Source of the DNA: JAAELZ01 sp965237995
GTDB lineage: Bacteria > Pseudomonadota > Gammaproteobacteria > Arenicellales > Poriferihabitantaceae
Assembly (NCBI GenBank): GCA_965237995.1
Contig: CBDEGO010000005.1
Coordinates: forward strand, 186,001-250,000
Reading direction: 5' to 3'
DNA length: 64,000 nt
A program made the translations under genes and the position numbers. Numbering within the stretch: position 1 is the first letter of the stretch; every line of letters starts with the position of its first letter. The notes below the pieces were generated by a model. It saw only the letters and a program-made list of their open reading frames with translations, was not told where the DNA came from and searched no databases. Shown one piece after another: positions 26,721-36,187 of the stretch.

Positions 26721-27179
26721 CTAGCTATATTTACGATTGCTAATAGCCAGACGCAATTCACGCGCTAACGAAGAGCGCTCTTGATTCGTCAGAAACTCAC
26801 CCAATACAACCCATTGACCATGGGAACCAATCAATAAACGAGAATCGCACCACGGATGAACAGATAGCTGCAACTTTATTTGCACCCATACCAACTTAAA
26901 CAACCAACGATTATTCTCTGCTGGAGCTCTATGGGTTATCGATAAATGTTCCGAATCGATGGTAATTATTTCACGCAACGCCGCTCTTTTTTGCATTTGC
27001 CTCATAGACCAAAGTAGCAACCCCGTATAAAAGATCACGAACGGAATAATGAGCCACAGCCCCATGAACACAAACCGTAAACTAAGCAATGCCACCGACA
27101 AACTGACTAAAGCAGCTGTTAAATAGTAGGTGCGCGAGTTTAGAGAATTATTTGGTTTTAAAACGTATTGGTTCTCCAC
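26721..27179 (-). CDS. DUF2244 family integral membrane protein
   Basis: The 152-residue protein (GTG start) opens with a NNSLNSRT-type motif followed by two closely spaced membrane helices (about 20-36 and 40-59) and a soluble C-terminal domain with HPWCDSRLLIGSHGQWVVLGEFLTNQER split by short turns. This is the DUF2244 pattern; members are usually found near cytochrome oxidase genes, as here. Function unknown. Confidence 0.82.
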   Translation of the reverse strand: MENQYVLKPNNSLNSRTYYLTAALVSLSVALLSLRFVFMGLWLIIPFVIFYTGLLLWSMRQMQKRAALREIITIDSEHLSITHRAPAENNRWLFKLVWVQIKLQLSVHPWCDSRLLIGSHGQWVVLGEFLTNQERSSLARELRLAISNRKYS

Positions 27180-27219
27180 AAAATCTTAAGCGCGTATCTA
27201 CTTAGTATCACTTTCTATG

Positions 27220-28479
27220 TTAGATCTCGAAAGAGGGTAATTTTTTATCTAACAAATGGTGCTGCAATTGTACATAGTGCGGCAAGCCATTTTTGTATGG
27301 CGGGTAATTCTCACCTTCAATCAATGGTGCCAAGTATGTTCGGCACGCCTGTGTAATCCCAAAACCATCTTCGGTGATAAATGATTTAGGCATCATTTTT
27401 TCTACATTGGCCACGTCTTCAAGCGAAGCTGAACCAATTTTCCATTCATAAGGGTTGTCAGAAATTCGATCTACCGTTGGCATAACCGAGTTTTTACCTG
27501 AAATAGCTAATTGTACTGCCGCTTCACCCAAGGCGTAGGCTTGGTCAACATCCGACTTAGAGGCAATATGACGCGCCGCGCGCTGCATATAGTCTGCAAC
27601 GCCCCAATGGTATTTATACCCTAGTTCTTCACGGATCATATTCGCGACGACTGGCGCCACCCCTCCCAATTGAGCGTGTCCAAATGCATCGGTTAAACCT
27701 TGGTCTGCCAGAAACTTCCCTTCTTGGTTTTGCACGCCTTCAGATACCACCACCGAGACATACCCATACTGCTCTACTTTTTCTTGCACCTTTGCCATAA
27801 ATGCGGCGCGGTCGAAAGCCACTTCTGGGAATAAAATAAGCACTGGGATATCCAGATCGGTTGAGGCCATGCCACCCGCTGCCGCAATCCAACCCGCATG
27901 GCGACCCATCACTTCAAGCACAAACACCTTAGTAGAAGTTTTAGCCATCGATGCGACATCCAAGCTCGCTTCTAAGGTAGAAATGGCGATGTACTTTGCT
28001 ACTGAGCCAAAGCCTGGGCAGTTGTCAGTGATAGGTAAATCATTATCAACGGTTTTTGGAACATGAATCGCCTTTATCGGAAAACCCATCGTCTCAGACA
28101 ACTGCGAAACCTTAAGACAAGTATCAGCCGAATCACCGCCTCCGTTGTAAAAAAAATAACCGATATTGTGCGCCTTAAAAACCTCTATCAATCGATCATA
28201 TTCTCGCTTATTTTCTTGCACGCTTTTAAGCTTGTAACGACAGGAACCAAACGCACCCGATGGCGTATGCTTTAGAGCCGCAACTTCTTCATCAGAATAC
28301 GCGCTGGTATCGATCAACTCTTCAGTCAATGCACCGATAATTCCGTTCTTTCCCGCATAGACCGTACCCATTTTATCGCTATGGGCGCGTGCTGTTTCAA
28401 TGACGCCTGCGGCAGAAGTATTGATGACTGCGGTAACTCCTCCAGATTGTGCGTAAAACGCGTTTTGTTTGTCGCTCAT
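27220..28479 (-). CDS. pfp: pyrophosphate-dependent 6-phosphofructokinase
   Basis: The 419-residue PFK-fold protein has NGGGDSADT (112-120) in place of the ATP-type GGDGS, and PKTVDNDLP (141-149) with the Lys associated with PPi use. EVMGRHAGWIAAAGG follows. Length and motifs match the longer PPi-PFK group found in methylotrophs and other gammaproteobacteria, which interconverts fructose-6-P and fructose-1,6-bisP reversibly and saves ATP. No ATP-dependent pfkA is in the window. Cofactor choice is inferred from motifs, not proven; some members of this group act on sedoheptulose-7-P as well. Confidence 0.85.
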   Translation of the reverse strand: MSDKQNAFYAQSGGVTAVINTSAAGVIETARAHSDKMGTVYAGKNGIIGALTEELIDTSAYSDEEVAALKHTPSGAFGSCRYKLKSVQENKREYDRLIEVFKAHNIGYFFYNGGGDSADTCLKVSQLSETMGFPIKAIHVPKTVDNDLPITDNCPGFGSVAKYIAISTLEASLDVASMAKTSTKVFVLEVMGRHAGWIAAAGGMASTDLDIPVLILFPEVAFDRAAFMAKVQEKVEQYGYVSVVVSEGVQNQEGKFLADQGLTDAFGHAQLGGVAPVVANMIREELGYKYHWGVADYMQRAARHIASKSDVDQAYALGEAAVQLAISGKNSVMPTVDRISDNPYEWKIGSASLEDVANVEKMMPKSFITEDGFGITQACRTYLAPLIEGENYPPYKNGLPHYVQLQHHLLDKKLPSFEI

Positions 28480-28507
28480 AACCTAAGTCTGTTTACTTAT
28501 TCTTGGT

Positions 28508-28876
28508 TCAATTTAATTGAACATTAATATCGGTACCCTCTGCTCCCTGCTGCTGATCTTCACGATCAGCACGGGCCTGTAACACTGCCTCAGCGCAATC
28601 TTCTATCGTATTAAAAGAGGCTTGAGCTGTATTAAATTGCTTTTGTGGAGAATAAAAAAAGCGCGCTTCAAATTTTTCTTCGCCCGTTCGCATTAACGCA
28701 AAATTACAGTCTCCCGCTGTCCAAAATAGCAAAGGGCAAGTTGCTACTTCGTCGCTACTTTGATCAAGCTGTATATCACTATCAGCGAGCTGAATATCCA
28801 CCGGTTCGCCGACATGCCTATCGACAATGGCCTGCACTGCTGCGACCTGTTCCTCGGAAAAATCAGAAATTTGCAT
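28508..28876 (-). CDS. hypothetical protein, acidic, unknown function
   Basis: The 122-residue acidic protein begins MQISDFSEEQVAAVQAIVDR and has a beta-rich middle (TCPLLFWTAGDCNFALMRTGEEKFEARFF, split by turns) and a helical end with a Gln/Glu-rich tail. There is no signal peptide or membrane segment. It lies 28 nt upstream of pfp on the same strand, so it may be co-transcribed with it. I do not recognise the family. Confidence 0.6.
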   Translation of the reverse strand: MQISDFSEEQVAAVQAIVDRHVGEPVDIQLADSDIQLDQSSDEVATCPLLFWTAGDCNFALMRTGEEKFEARFFYSPQKQFNTAQASFNTIEDCAEAVLQARADREDQQQGAEGTDINVQLN

Positions 28877-28971
28877 AGTCTGGTCTCATCACCCTACGAA
28901 ACCACGTATTTTACTATTTTACCATTGGTAGTTTCTATTAGAGTTACTTGTACCAGCACTAATAAAATTAC

Positions 28972-29985
28972 TTAGCTGACTCGGCGCAACACCTCTTGTG
29001 GGGCAAGCTGCTTTAAGCAGTTTACATGACCAAGCGGGCAGCTCCGCTTAAAGCACGGTTGGCAAGATAAATCTAATTTTACTATTTGACTGTTATCGGA
29101 TAATGGCGGCGTAAAGTCGGGAGACGAAGACCCATATACCGCGACTAACGGCACGTTTAAACCCGCAGCGATATGCATTAAGCCTGAATCATTAGATACC
29201 ACCGCATCTGAACTCGCGATGATGTCTATCACTTGCCCTAAACTCGTTTTGCCCGCTAGATTCACAACGGGCTGCTTGCATTGGGCGGCGATCTCATCTA
29301 CTATTTTTTTATCGCCAGCTGAACCTAATAACACCACCTGCCACCCTTGCTTTATTTTCTCAGAGGCGACGCTGGCATAATGGGCCGCTGGCCACTGCTT
29401 TGCGTCGCCAAATTCAGCACCAGGACAAAGAGATAATATTTTTTCACCGTGCAAATAAAACTCTTTTTTAACTTGCTGTCGATCTTCCTGATTAGACTGC
29501 AAAGCAGGCTTAGGCACAATGGTCGGTACAGATGCCTGTGAATTAGCTAGCGCCAAAAATCTCTGCACATTCATCGGCAAAAGGGTTTTGTCGAGCGGGC
29601 GGATATCATTCAGTAAGCCGTAACGTTGTTCACCTAGATATCCCGTGCGAATGTTTATTCTCGCCATCGCAGGAACTAGCGCAGATTTAAACGACCTTTG
29701 CAGCACGATTGCCTGATCAAACTGACTGGCCTTAATGCGTTGCGCGACCGCCCAACGTGCCTTCAAACCCAGCTTTTTGTGCCCTACCGCCAGCGAAAAA
29801 CGCTCGTCTACTTCTGGCATTCTATCTAACAATGGGCCCGACCAGTTCGGCGCCATAACACCAAGATGCAAATCAGGGTTATCGCGCTTAAGCTGGATAA
29901 ATAATGACTGGGCCATCACCATATCACCTACCCAAGCAGGCCCGACAACCAAGATACGATTTAAAAGCGCTGACTGATTACTCAA
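28972..29985 (-). CDS. waaF: ADP-heptose:LPS heptosyltransferase II
   Basis: WaaF adds the second heptose to the LPS inner core at the cytoplasmic face of the inner membrane. The 337-residue GT9 protein begins with RILVVGPAWVGDMVMAQSLF (family VRxPxWVGDxVMA pattern) and has LCPGAEFGDAKQWPAAHYA, the ADP-binding VVSNDSGLMHIAAGLNVPLVAVYGS region (split), and a Cys-rich LSCQPCFKRSCPLGHVNCL end characteristic of WaaF. The start appears to be TTG. It works with gmhB at 18662. Confidence 0.93.
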   Translation of the reverse strand: MSNQSALLNRILVVGPAWVGDMVMAQSLFIQLKRDNPDLHLGVMAPNWSGPLLDRMPEVDERFSLAVGHKKLGLKARWAVAQRIKASQFDQAIVLQRSFKSALVPAMARINIRTGYLGEQRYGLLNDIRPLDKTLLPMNVQRFLALANSQASVPTIVPKPALQSNQEDRQQVKKEFYLHGEKILSLCPGAEFGDAKQWPAAHYASVASEKIKQGWQVVLLGSAGDKKIVDEIAAQCKQPVVNLAGKTSLGQVIDIIASSDAVVSNDSGLMHIAAGLNVPLVAVYGSSSPDFTPPLSDNSQIVKLDLSCQPCFKRSCPLGHVNCLKQLAPQEVLRRVS

Positions 29986-30067
29986 TATACAATTAGGCCA
30001 ATGCCTATCGTTTAGTCAATGTGTATGTACGACTTCAGCTTATCGTATTTGCCATTACTGAAAGCGA

Positions 30068-30994
30068 TTACGAAACGAAAGTAAGCCAATCAAGATGCTT
30101 GTCGCTTCTACCGTACACCACGTCAAAATACAGGCTTTGCAATTGCTCAGTGACTGGGCCTCGCGCGCCGTTACCGATCACGCGTCCGTCTAAAGACTGA
30201 ATCGGTGTGACTTCCGCTGCGGTGCCGGTGAAGAAGGCCTCATCCGCCAGATACACCTGATCGCGCGTCATGCGCCTTTCTTTTACAACGTAACCTAACT
30301 CTTGTGCCAAAGTCATAACGGTTTGTCGCGTAATGCCATCTAAAGCGGAAGTAATGTCAGGAGTAATAATTTCTTTATCTTTGACCAAGAATATATTCTC
30401 ACCAGAACCTTCCATCACAAAACCACTTGCGTCTAACAACAGCGCTTCTTCTGCGCCACTTGCAATTGCCTCTTGCAAGGCCAAGATTGAATTAATGTAA
30501 TTCCCGCAAGCTTTTGCTTGGCACATAGTCGCGTTAATATGGTGACGCGTATAAGAAGATGTTCGAACTTTAATACCGTTGTTCATCCCATCTTCACCCA
30601 AATAAGCACCCCATTCCCAAGCACTAATGGCCACGTGTGTCTGCAACATATCTGCTCGGATGCCCATCCCTTCAGAGCCATAGTAACCAAGTGGACGAAT
30701 GTAGGCGCTGTTTAGGTTATTTTCTTTAACCACCTGTTGATGCGCATTGTTTAACGTATCCGCATCATATGGTATCTTCATATTCAATATTTTGGCCGAA
30801 TTGAAGAAGCGCTTAGTATGGTCTTGCAATCTAAAAATGGCAGGCCCTCTATCCGTCTCATAGGCACGCACTCCTTCAAAAATACCCAGACCATAATGCA
30901 AAGTGTGAGTCAGAAGGTGTGTTTTAGCTTCTCTCCATGGGATTAACTCGCCATCACTCCAAATCACTCCATCGCGATCACTAAAAGACATCAT
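30068..30994 (-). CDS. ilvE: branched-chain amino acid aminotransferase
   Basis: IlvE catalyses the last transamination in Leu, Ile and Val synthesis. The 308-residue fold-type IV PLP enzyme has HYGLGIFEGVRAY (33-45), RPLGYYG, the PLP Lys161 in CQAKACGNYINS, EALLLDASGFVMEGSGENIF and GITRQTVM. A second ATG one codon in is equally possible as start. The gene stands alone between waaF and the M48 protease gene. Confidence 0.95.
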   Translation of the reverse strand: MMSFSDRDGVIWSDGELIPWREAKTHLLTHTLHYGLGIFEGVRAYETDRGPAIFRLQDHTKRFFNSAKILNMKIPYDADTLNNAHQQVVKENNLNSAYIRPLGYYGSEGMGIRADMLQTHVAISAWEWGAYLGEDGMNNGIKVRTSSYTRHHINATMCQAKACGNYINSILALQEAIASGAEEALLLDASGFVMEGSGENIFLVKDKEIITPDITSALDGITRQTVMTLAQELGYVVKERRMTRDQVYLADEAFFTGTAAEVTPIQSLDGRVIGNGARGPVTEQLQSLYFDVVYGRSDKHLDWLTFVS

Positions 30995-31035
30995 ATTTTT
31001 AACTGTAGGTTTAAAAGTAACAAAAAATTTTCGCG

Positions 31036-32487
31036 CTATCGCACTATTTTGACTAATTGGCCCTGCTCTGGCTCGCCGTTGGGATAATCTCCATTTAACA
31101 ATCGGAGTTGCTCCACTGCGTAATCATCAAGAGAGGCGCGTCGTGCAAGTTTGGCATAAGTATCTCCGCGTTTTACTCGCACTACGTCGATTTTTTTACT
31201 TTTAGCGAGGTCTCTATCCGCCCTAGACAAAGTTTTAAAAGATCGTACCGTATCAAAAAAAGTCTTATTGGGGGTAGATTGCTCTCCCACTGTCATCAAC
31301 ACAAACATTTTATCCGAGCGTTTAATTGCGGCTACACGGCCATTTTTTTTACCCCAAGGAGACTCTAACGGTGTCACTCCAGCAAAAGCTGTTTTATGCA
31401 CGCGCTGTTCTTGCTGTATGTCCGGAAAGCTCTTTCTTAAAAAAGCTTGAGGTGTAGATTGATTGTTGTCTTCCAATAAAAACTGCATCATCTGTTTTTT
31501 GTCCGGAGAGATAGCCAGCAATTTTTCAGGCATATTTCGTAGTTGCCACCCTTTTGGAAATGCAAGCTTCAGGTCTAACTCTTTATGATAAAACTTATTG
31601 CCATGTACTATTCCTTGGGCTTCACTACTGCCAAAAACCATTCCATCAGCGAGTTCTAAAAACTTTGCCGGGTCTGGAGAAACCGCATCAGGGTTTTGGA
31701 ATTTTTTCGCTGCTCGAACCACTTCTTGTAGACGCGAGTCATTATCAGGATGCGATGAAAATACGCCGTGATACCCCTGTACTTGCTTACCGCTATCTTT
31801 CGCTTTTTGTTTATTAAATTCTTCTTGGTCTTTCAACACCCCGATCACTTCAAGCATTGATTCCGGATCGTAATTAACCTTCGCCAAATATTCAGCGCCT
31901 AATCGATCAGCCTCTAACTCATGACTGCGACCATAACCACTCACTAATGCAGAGCTGATAAAGTTTGTCGTTTTTGCCGCTTCTGCACTACCCGTTGCGA
32001 CCGCCGCGATCACGCCCAACAAGCCACCCACTTGAGCGGCACTTTGTTGTCTTACACCATGTCTTGCCGTTACATGGCCAATTTCGTGCCCTAACACCCC
32101 CGCCAATTCTTCTTCACTATTGAGATAAGCTAAAATTCCTCGCGTTATATAAATATAACCGCCTGGTAGTGCAAACGCATTGACTTCCGGAGAATCCAAT
32201 AAAGTAAATTTGAAATCCAGGTGCGCTCTATGGCTTTGCTTAGCTAATTTTTGCCCCAGCTCGCTGACTAACGCAGCTAACTGCGGGTTATCATAAACCC
32301 CATATTGTTTTAAGATTTGTGCATGATTCTCTTTACCGACTTGAACTTCTTGCTCTTCCGACATCAAAACGAAATCTCGCTTACCTGTCACTGGATTAGT
32401 CGCACAAGCTGATATGAGCAGGCAAAAGCCTAGTATCGAACCGAGTCTGCAACTAAGTGTTAGCCAAGGTCTTTTGAATTCAGTCAT
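31036..32487 (-). CDS. M48 family zinc metalloprotease lipoprotein with C-terminal LysM-like segment
   Basis: The 483-residue precursor has a lipoprotein signal (LLISACATN, Cys28), the common LMSEEQEVQVGKENH segment, the zinc site HEIGH (134-138) with a downstream HELEADRLGAEYL third ligand, and DSPEVNAFALPGG. Instead of the TPR repeats of BepA it continues into a substrate-like domain and ends with VKRGDTYAKLARRA...LLNGDYPNGEPEQGQLVKIV, which resembles a LysM-like peptidoglycan-binding fold. The family performs quality control or processing of outer-membrane proteins in the periplasm. Confidence 0.87.
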   Translation of the reverse strand: MTEFKRPWLTLSCRLGSILGFCLLISACATNPVTGKRDFVLMSEEQEVQVGKENHAQILKQYGVYDNPQLAALVSELGQKLAKQSHRAHLDFKFTLLDSPEVNAFALPGGYIYITRGILAYLNSEEELAGVLGHEIGHVTARHGVRQQSAAQVGGLLGVIAAVATGSAEAAKTTNFISSALVSGYGRSHELEADRLGAEYLAKVNYDPESMLEVIGVLKDQEEFNKQKAKDSGKQVQGYHGVFSSHPDNDSRLQEVVRAAKKFQNPDAVSPDPAKFLELADGMVFGSSEAQGIVHGNKFYHKELDLKLAFPKGWQLRNMPEKLLAISPDKKQMMQFLLEDNNQSTPQAFLRKSFPDIQQEQRVHKTAFAGVTPLESPWGKKNGRVAAIKRSDKMFVLMTVGEQSTPNKTFFDTVRSFKTLSRADRDLAKSKKIDVVRVKRGDTYAKLARRASLDDYAVEQLRLLNGDYPNGEPEQGQLVKIVR

Positions 32488-32698
32488 ACTTTTGGTGTTA
32501 TTAAATTATCTACTTAAGGGTATGCTGACGAGCTCTAGGCGTCAAGATCAGACCACCGTAATTTGTACTAATTTTAGCTGCTAAAGATAGCTTAATCTTC
32601 ATGAGGGAGAAGGAAACAGACCAAATCTCAGTGAAAGCGACGCCTGTCATATCTTACAGCCTTTTATCCACTGGCATAGACCTACTAAATGCATTTAT

Positions 32699-32707
32699 TG
32701 CTATAAT
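32699..32707 (+). promoter_or_regulatory. extended -10 promoter element upstream of mscL
   Basis: TGCTATAAT is a perfect extended -10 (TGnTATAAT) 29 nt before the mscL ATG. No good -35 hexamer is seen at 17 nt, which is acceptable for an extended -10 promoter. Transcription would start near 32714. Confidence 0.5.
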
Positions 32708-32736
32708 ATCGCCTTTACTAATTACATCAAAATGCA

Positions 32737-33162
32737 ATGATTGAGGAATTCAAGAAGTTTATATTAAGGGGCAACGTGTTGGACATGGCTGTAGGTATCG
32801 TAATCGGTGCGGCATTTGGCACGATCGTTACCTCTTTCGTCGCAGACGTCATCATGCCACCAGTCGGCTTGTTAATGGGAGGTGTCGATTTTAGCAACGT
32901 TTTTCAAGTCCTAAAGGAAGGCACATCTGCTGGCCCCTATGCTTCACTAGAGGCGGCGAAAGAAGCAGGAGCAGTAACTATTAACTGGGGTTTATTTATC
33001 AATACCGTTATTAGTTTCTTGATTGTTGCTTTTGCCATCTTCATGGTTGTTAAAGCAGCTAACAAGGCACAGGGTGAAGAGGAAGAAGAAGCCGCTGAGG
33101 ATCCCGGCCCTGACTCTAAAGAAGTGTTGCTGAGTGAAATTCGTGATTTACTAAAAAAATAA
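32737..33162 (+). CDS. mscL: large-conductance mechanosensitive channel
   Basis: MscL opens under membrane tension to release solutes during hypo-osmotic shock. The 141-residue protein begins IEEFKKFILRGNVLDMAVGIVIG (split), carries the pore helix GAAFGTIVTSFVADVIMPP, the periplasmic loop, a second helix (about 87-107) and the acidic then helical cytoplasmic end SEIRDLLKK. Slightly longer than the E. coli protein (136) because of the Glu-rich stretch near residue 115. Confidence 0.97.
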   Translation: MIEEFKKFILRGNVLDMAVGIVIGAAFGTIVTSFVADVIMPPVGLLMGGVDFSNVFQVLKEGTSAGPYASLEAAKEAGAVTINWGLFINTVISFLIVAFAIFMVVKAANKAQGEEEEEAAEDPGPDSKEVLLSEIRDLLKK

Positions 33163-33186
33163 GTCAGCTACATTTCCTTTGCACCG

Positions 33187-33219
33187 CGCGATAATCTTTG
33201 GGTTATCGCGTTTTTTTTT
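33187..33219 (+). terminator. rho-independent terminator after mscL
   Basis: An 8-bp stem CGCGATAA/TTATCGCG with an 8-nt loop is followed by nine T residues. It overlaps the 3' end of the convergent DUF2062 gene by a few codons. Confidence 0.92.
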
Positions 33220-33736
33220 GCGCAGGCAACTCTTTCTCACGCCTTTTATTTTCGCGACGCTGTTCCCACTCGCTAACCACTTCCATTCTCCATAATAATT
33301 GCACCGTAAAATACCCCGCTGCCGCCATGGCAATTCCAACGATGATGCATCCTAGCCACAAGGCTGATAAGTTTTGTGTTAACCAAGAAACACTTAGCTG
33401 CTGAATGGGCACTTCTGGTTGACCCAGCAATGCAGCCCCTAACAAGTAGGGGGGGCCGTAAAGAATTAACCAAGTAAATGGGTTAGATATCCAAATCAAT
33501 AACACCGAGATAGGCAGATTTGCTCTAACGACTACAGCGAGTACCGCCGCAACCAATATTTCAAACGGCATCGGTAAGTACGCACTAAACAAACCCACCG
33601 CCACTGCTTTTGCAACGCTGTGGCGTGTGACATGCCAAATTTTCGGACTTTGAATCAACCCTTGAATAGAGCGCAGCTGCTTGATTTCTCTCAGGTCATT
33701 AGAGTTGACAAGTTTTTGCCGAAGCTGCCTACGCAT
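33203..33736 (-). CDS. DUF2062 family membrane protein
   Basis: The 177-residue protein has a basic N-terminus, the family pattern PKIWHVTRHSVAKAVAVGLFSAYLPMPFEI (split) with LPMPFE near residue 57, ANLPISVLLIWISNPFTW, three or so membrane helices and a strongly basic C-terminal tail. DUF2062 proteins are widespread, of unknown function. The 3' end overlaps the mscL terminator hairpin. Confidence 0.85.
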   Translation of the reverse strand: MRRQLRQKLVNSNDLREIKQLRSIQGLIQSPKIWHVTRHSVAKAVAVGLFSAYLPMPFEILVAAVLAVVVRANLPISVLLIWISNPFTWLILYGPPYLLGAALLGQPEVPIQQLSVSWLTQNLSALWLGCIIVGIAMAAAGYFTVQLLWRMEVVSEWEQRRENKRREKELPAQKKTR

Positions 33737-33845
33737 TACATAATTTCATTATAATTGAACTTGCATTATCTCCTATCACTCGAATAGGGACCATGGTAAA
33801 ACACTATTTCGTACCCTTCATCTATAGCGATATACTAAAATATAA

Positions 33846-34322
33846 ATGATGAACACCAAGCTTCGACGATTACTTTGCACCTTATTCATTGTTGCTTTGA
33901 TGCCACATTCCGTCATCGCCAACGATATTCAACTCGCTCAAAATCTGAGTTCAGAGGGCCTGTTTTTAGAAACTAACAGCAAACCACTTGTACTGTTTGT
34001 AACGGCGAGTGACTGCCACTATTGCGAACAATTACGCGAAAATATATTTCAGTTTCTACCTAGTGACGAGCGCTTTACCTTGCGAGAAGTCGTGATGGAC
34101 AGTAGCCAAGCAGTCATTGATTTCGACGGCCAAAAAACAACACACCGACAACTTTCTAAGAAACTGACTGTAAATTTCTCCCCGACGGTGCTGTTTCTCG
34201 GAAATAATGGCGAAACGCTAAGTGCCCCGCTAGTTGGCGTGTTAACTTTAGATTACTATCGGCATTACTTCGAGCAAAGCCTTGAGGAAGCAAATCACAG
34301 CCTCATTAAAATCCAGAGCTAA
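33846..34322 (+). CDS. periplasmic thioredoxin-fold protein
   Basis: The 158-residue precursor has a signal peptide (hydrophobic core about 9-24, cleavage after VIA) and a thioredoxin-like domain with LVLFVTASDCHYCEQL; the redox pair is C57 and C60 (CHYC). FSPTVLFLGNNGE provides the cis-Pro region. The CHYC loop resembles DsbC/SoxW-like periplasmic thioredoxins that keep cysteines reduced or shuffle disulfides. The partner is unknown; the gene stands alone, convergent with the AlgR-like regulator. Confidence 0.8.
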   Translation: MMNTKLRRLLCTLFIVALMPHSVIANDIQLAQNLSSEGLFLETNSKPLVLFVTASDCHYCEQLRENIFQFLPSDERFTLREVVMDSSQAVIDFDGQKTTHRQLSKKLTVNFSPTVLFLGNNGETLSAPLVGVLTLDYYRHYFEQSLEEANHSLIKIQS

Positions 34323-34344
34323 CCTAAAGCTCTCGCCCCTAAAA

Positions 34345-35073
34345 CTAACTCTTATTTCTTAACCACTTTCTGACGTTAGTGGTTTGCCGACGACTTACTT
34401 CAATCGAGTCTTCAATAGTACGAAAAAACACATACCACTTACCTTGGTCGTTGTCTTTCTCTAGACGATTAATATGCGATTTGGCCACCAAGGAGTTACG
34501 ATGCACGCGGATAAATTGATCCGCTAGCTCTTCCTCAAGAGCATTCAACACTTCGCTGATAACATACTCACGCTTAGTCGTACGCAAGCGCACATACTTA
34601 TTATCCGCACGAAAGTAAACGATCTTGTCGATCGGCACGAGTTTTATCTTACCGCGTTCGGTCAGTGCAATATGTTGCCGTGCTTCTTCAGCTGGTAGCT
34701 TTCCTTTTAGCTCAGAGGTAAAAGGACGCAGTTTCTTCAAAGCCTGTTTGAGACGCTCGCGACGAATCGGTTTTAATAAGTAATCAATTGCGTTGGCATC
34801 GAATGCATCCAAAGCAAATTCATTATAAGCGGTTGTAAAAATAACCGCGGGTGGTTTTTCATAGGCTGTTAAATGCTGCGCGACTTCCATTCCGGAAATG
34901 CCGGGCATGCGAATATCTAAAAAAACCAATTCAGGCTCATAGTCGTTACATTTAGCTAACGCCTCTTTACCGTTATCTGCTTCAATCACATTCAATGATT
35001 CGTCGACATCGCCCAAGATATGTTTCAGTCTTGAACGGGCTAGCCCTTCGTCATCTACAATTAAACACTTCAT
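34345..35073 (-). CDS. LytTR-family response regulator, AlgR-like
   Basis: The 242-residue protein has an N-terminal receiver domain (VDDE at 6-9, phospho-accepting D53 in FLDIRMPG, TTAYNEFALDAF, and K102-P in LLKPIRRERL), then a LytTR DNA-binding domain (about 135-238: ERGKIKLVPIDKIVYFRADNKYV split, EELADQFIRVHRNSLV). This is the AlgR/LytR class that binds direct repeats upstream of targets. No LytS/FimS-type kinase is adjacent, so its partner lies elsewhere. Confidence 0.9.
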   Translation of the reverse strand: MKCLIVDDEGLARSRLKHILGDVDESLNVIEADNGKEALAKCNDYEPELVFLDIRMPGISGMEVAQHLTAYEKPPAVIFTTAYNEFALDAFDANAIDYLLKPIRRERLKQALKKLRPFTSELKGKLPAEEARQHIALTERGKIKLVPIDKIVYFRADNKYVRLRTTKREYVISEVLNALEEELADQFIRVHRNSLVAKSHINRLEKDNDQGKWYVFFRTIEDSIEVSRRQTTNVRKWLRNKS

Positions 35074-35107
35074 TTTTTAACACTCTAATAGGTAGGGCGA
35101 GCTTAGC

Positions 35108-36187
35108 TTAATTTCGCTCTAAGGTCAGCCCTAATGGGTTATTCGGGTCAATTCCTTGCATAAAAGGCGCTTTCCTCTCTTTGTCTGTTAATTGATACAC
35201 CAAACCTAACCAATTATTAACCACCGCTTTGCCGGTGTCACTCCATGTATTGTCAAGTAAAGGCAAAACTTGCTCTTCTGGAAAATTATCCATCGAGCGT
35301 GAATCTATACCACTAGACTCTACTGACTGCCTAAACTCATCTAACATAGTAACGGCTGCAGCAGAGAATGTATGCTCTGGAAAGGGAGGGTAGTCTGCAA
35401 TGACGCCCTGAACAAAGCGCGTAACCTCTCGCTTATATTCTTTGAACAAGCTAACTACATCATATTCAGGGTGTCCTTGAAAAAAGATAAAACGAAAGCC
35501 GTCCTCACTGGTCGCCAAATGAAAATCAGCTTGTTCACTCAACGCGAGCACGCGCAAATTTTTGCTCCTTAACTGATCAGCGTTGACTTCATACACATGT
35601 GAATGCGGGGCATCAAAGCGGGTGTTAATGTTCGCGGTAAGCGGATGCGATTCTCTAGTAATACGATGAGAATAAACGCCCCAACGCTTTTGTGGAAGTT
35701 TATATCGCTCGATGCCGTAGAACTGTTTTACCAAGGCGTGGCTCGCCAAGCAAGAACACAACACTGAGCTGACGTGTGACTTAGCCCAATCCACCACTTC
35801 TAACATTTCATCCCAAAAAGGTTCTTGCGTCATATCAACTTGCACTGGATTAGCACCGGTTAATATCAACGCGTCTAAGCCTGAGGACTTTATTTTCTCA
35901 AAGGGTTCGTAATACGTTTGTATGTGCTTGGCAGCCGCTTCACCACGCGGTATGCCAGTTGCACTGAATAAATGAATCTTGAATTGGGCTATTCTGTTAC
36001 AGCTGCCTACCATGCGCATAAATTGGCGCTCGGTAGCTTGCAGTGCAGCGTCCGGCATTAAGTTCATTATGCCAACATGTAGCTCACGAATATCTTGCTG
36101 AGCAGCTCGACTTTGATCGAGCACTTCTAAGCCTTCAAGCCGCAAGCGCTCAAAAGTCGGTAACTGACTGTGTGCGATAAGTGACAT
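35108..36187 (-). CDS. metA: homoserine O-succinyltransferase/acetyltransferase (MetA family)
   Basis: MetA acylates homoserine in the first committed step of methionine synthesis. The 359-residue protein (longer than the 309 of E. coli because of a C-terminal extension) has MNLMPDAALQATERQF, LILTGANPVQVD, nucleophile C146 in VLCSCLASHA, and H239 and E241 in FFQGHPEYD. The spacing Cys-His-Glu matches E. coli C142/H235/E237. Acyl-donor choice cannot be called reliably. Its ATG overlaps the upstream ATPase stop (TAATG). Confidence 0.9.
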   Translation of the reverse strand: MSLIAHSQLPTFERLRLEGLEVLDQSRAAQQDIRELHVGIMNLMPDAALQATERQFMRMVGSCNRIAQFKIHLFSATGIPRGEAAAKHIQTYYEPFEKIKSSGLDALILTGANPVQVDMTQEPFWDEMLEVVDWAKSHVSSVLCSCLASHALVKQFYGIERYKLPQKRWGVYSHRITRESHPLTANINTRFDAPHSHVYEVNADQLRSKNLRVLALSEQADFHLATSEDGFRFIFFQGHPEYDVVSLFKEYKREVTRFVQGVIADYPPFPEHTFSAAAVTMLDEFRQSVESSGIDSRSMDNFPEEQVLPLLDNTWSDTGKAVVNNWLGLVYQLTDKERKAPFMQGIDPNNPLGLTLERN

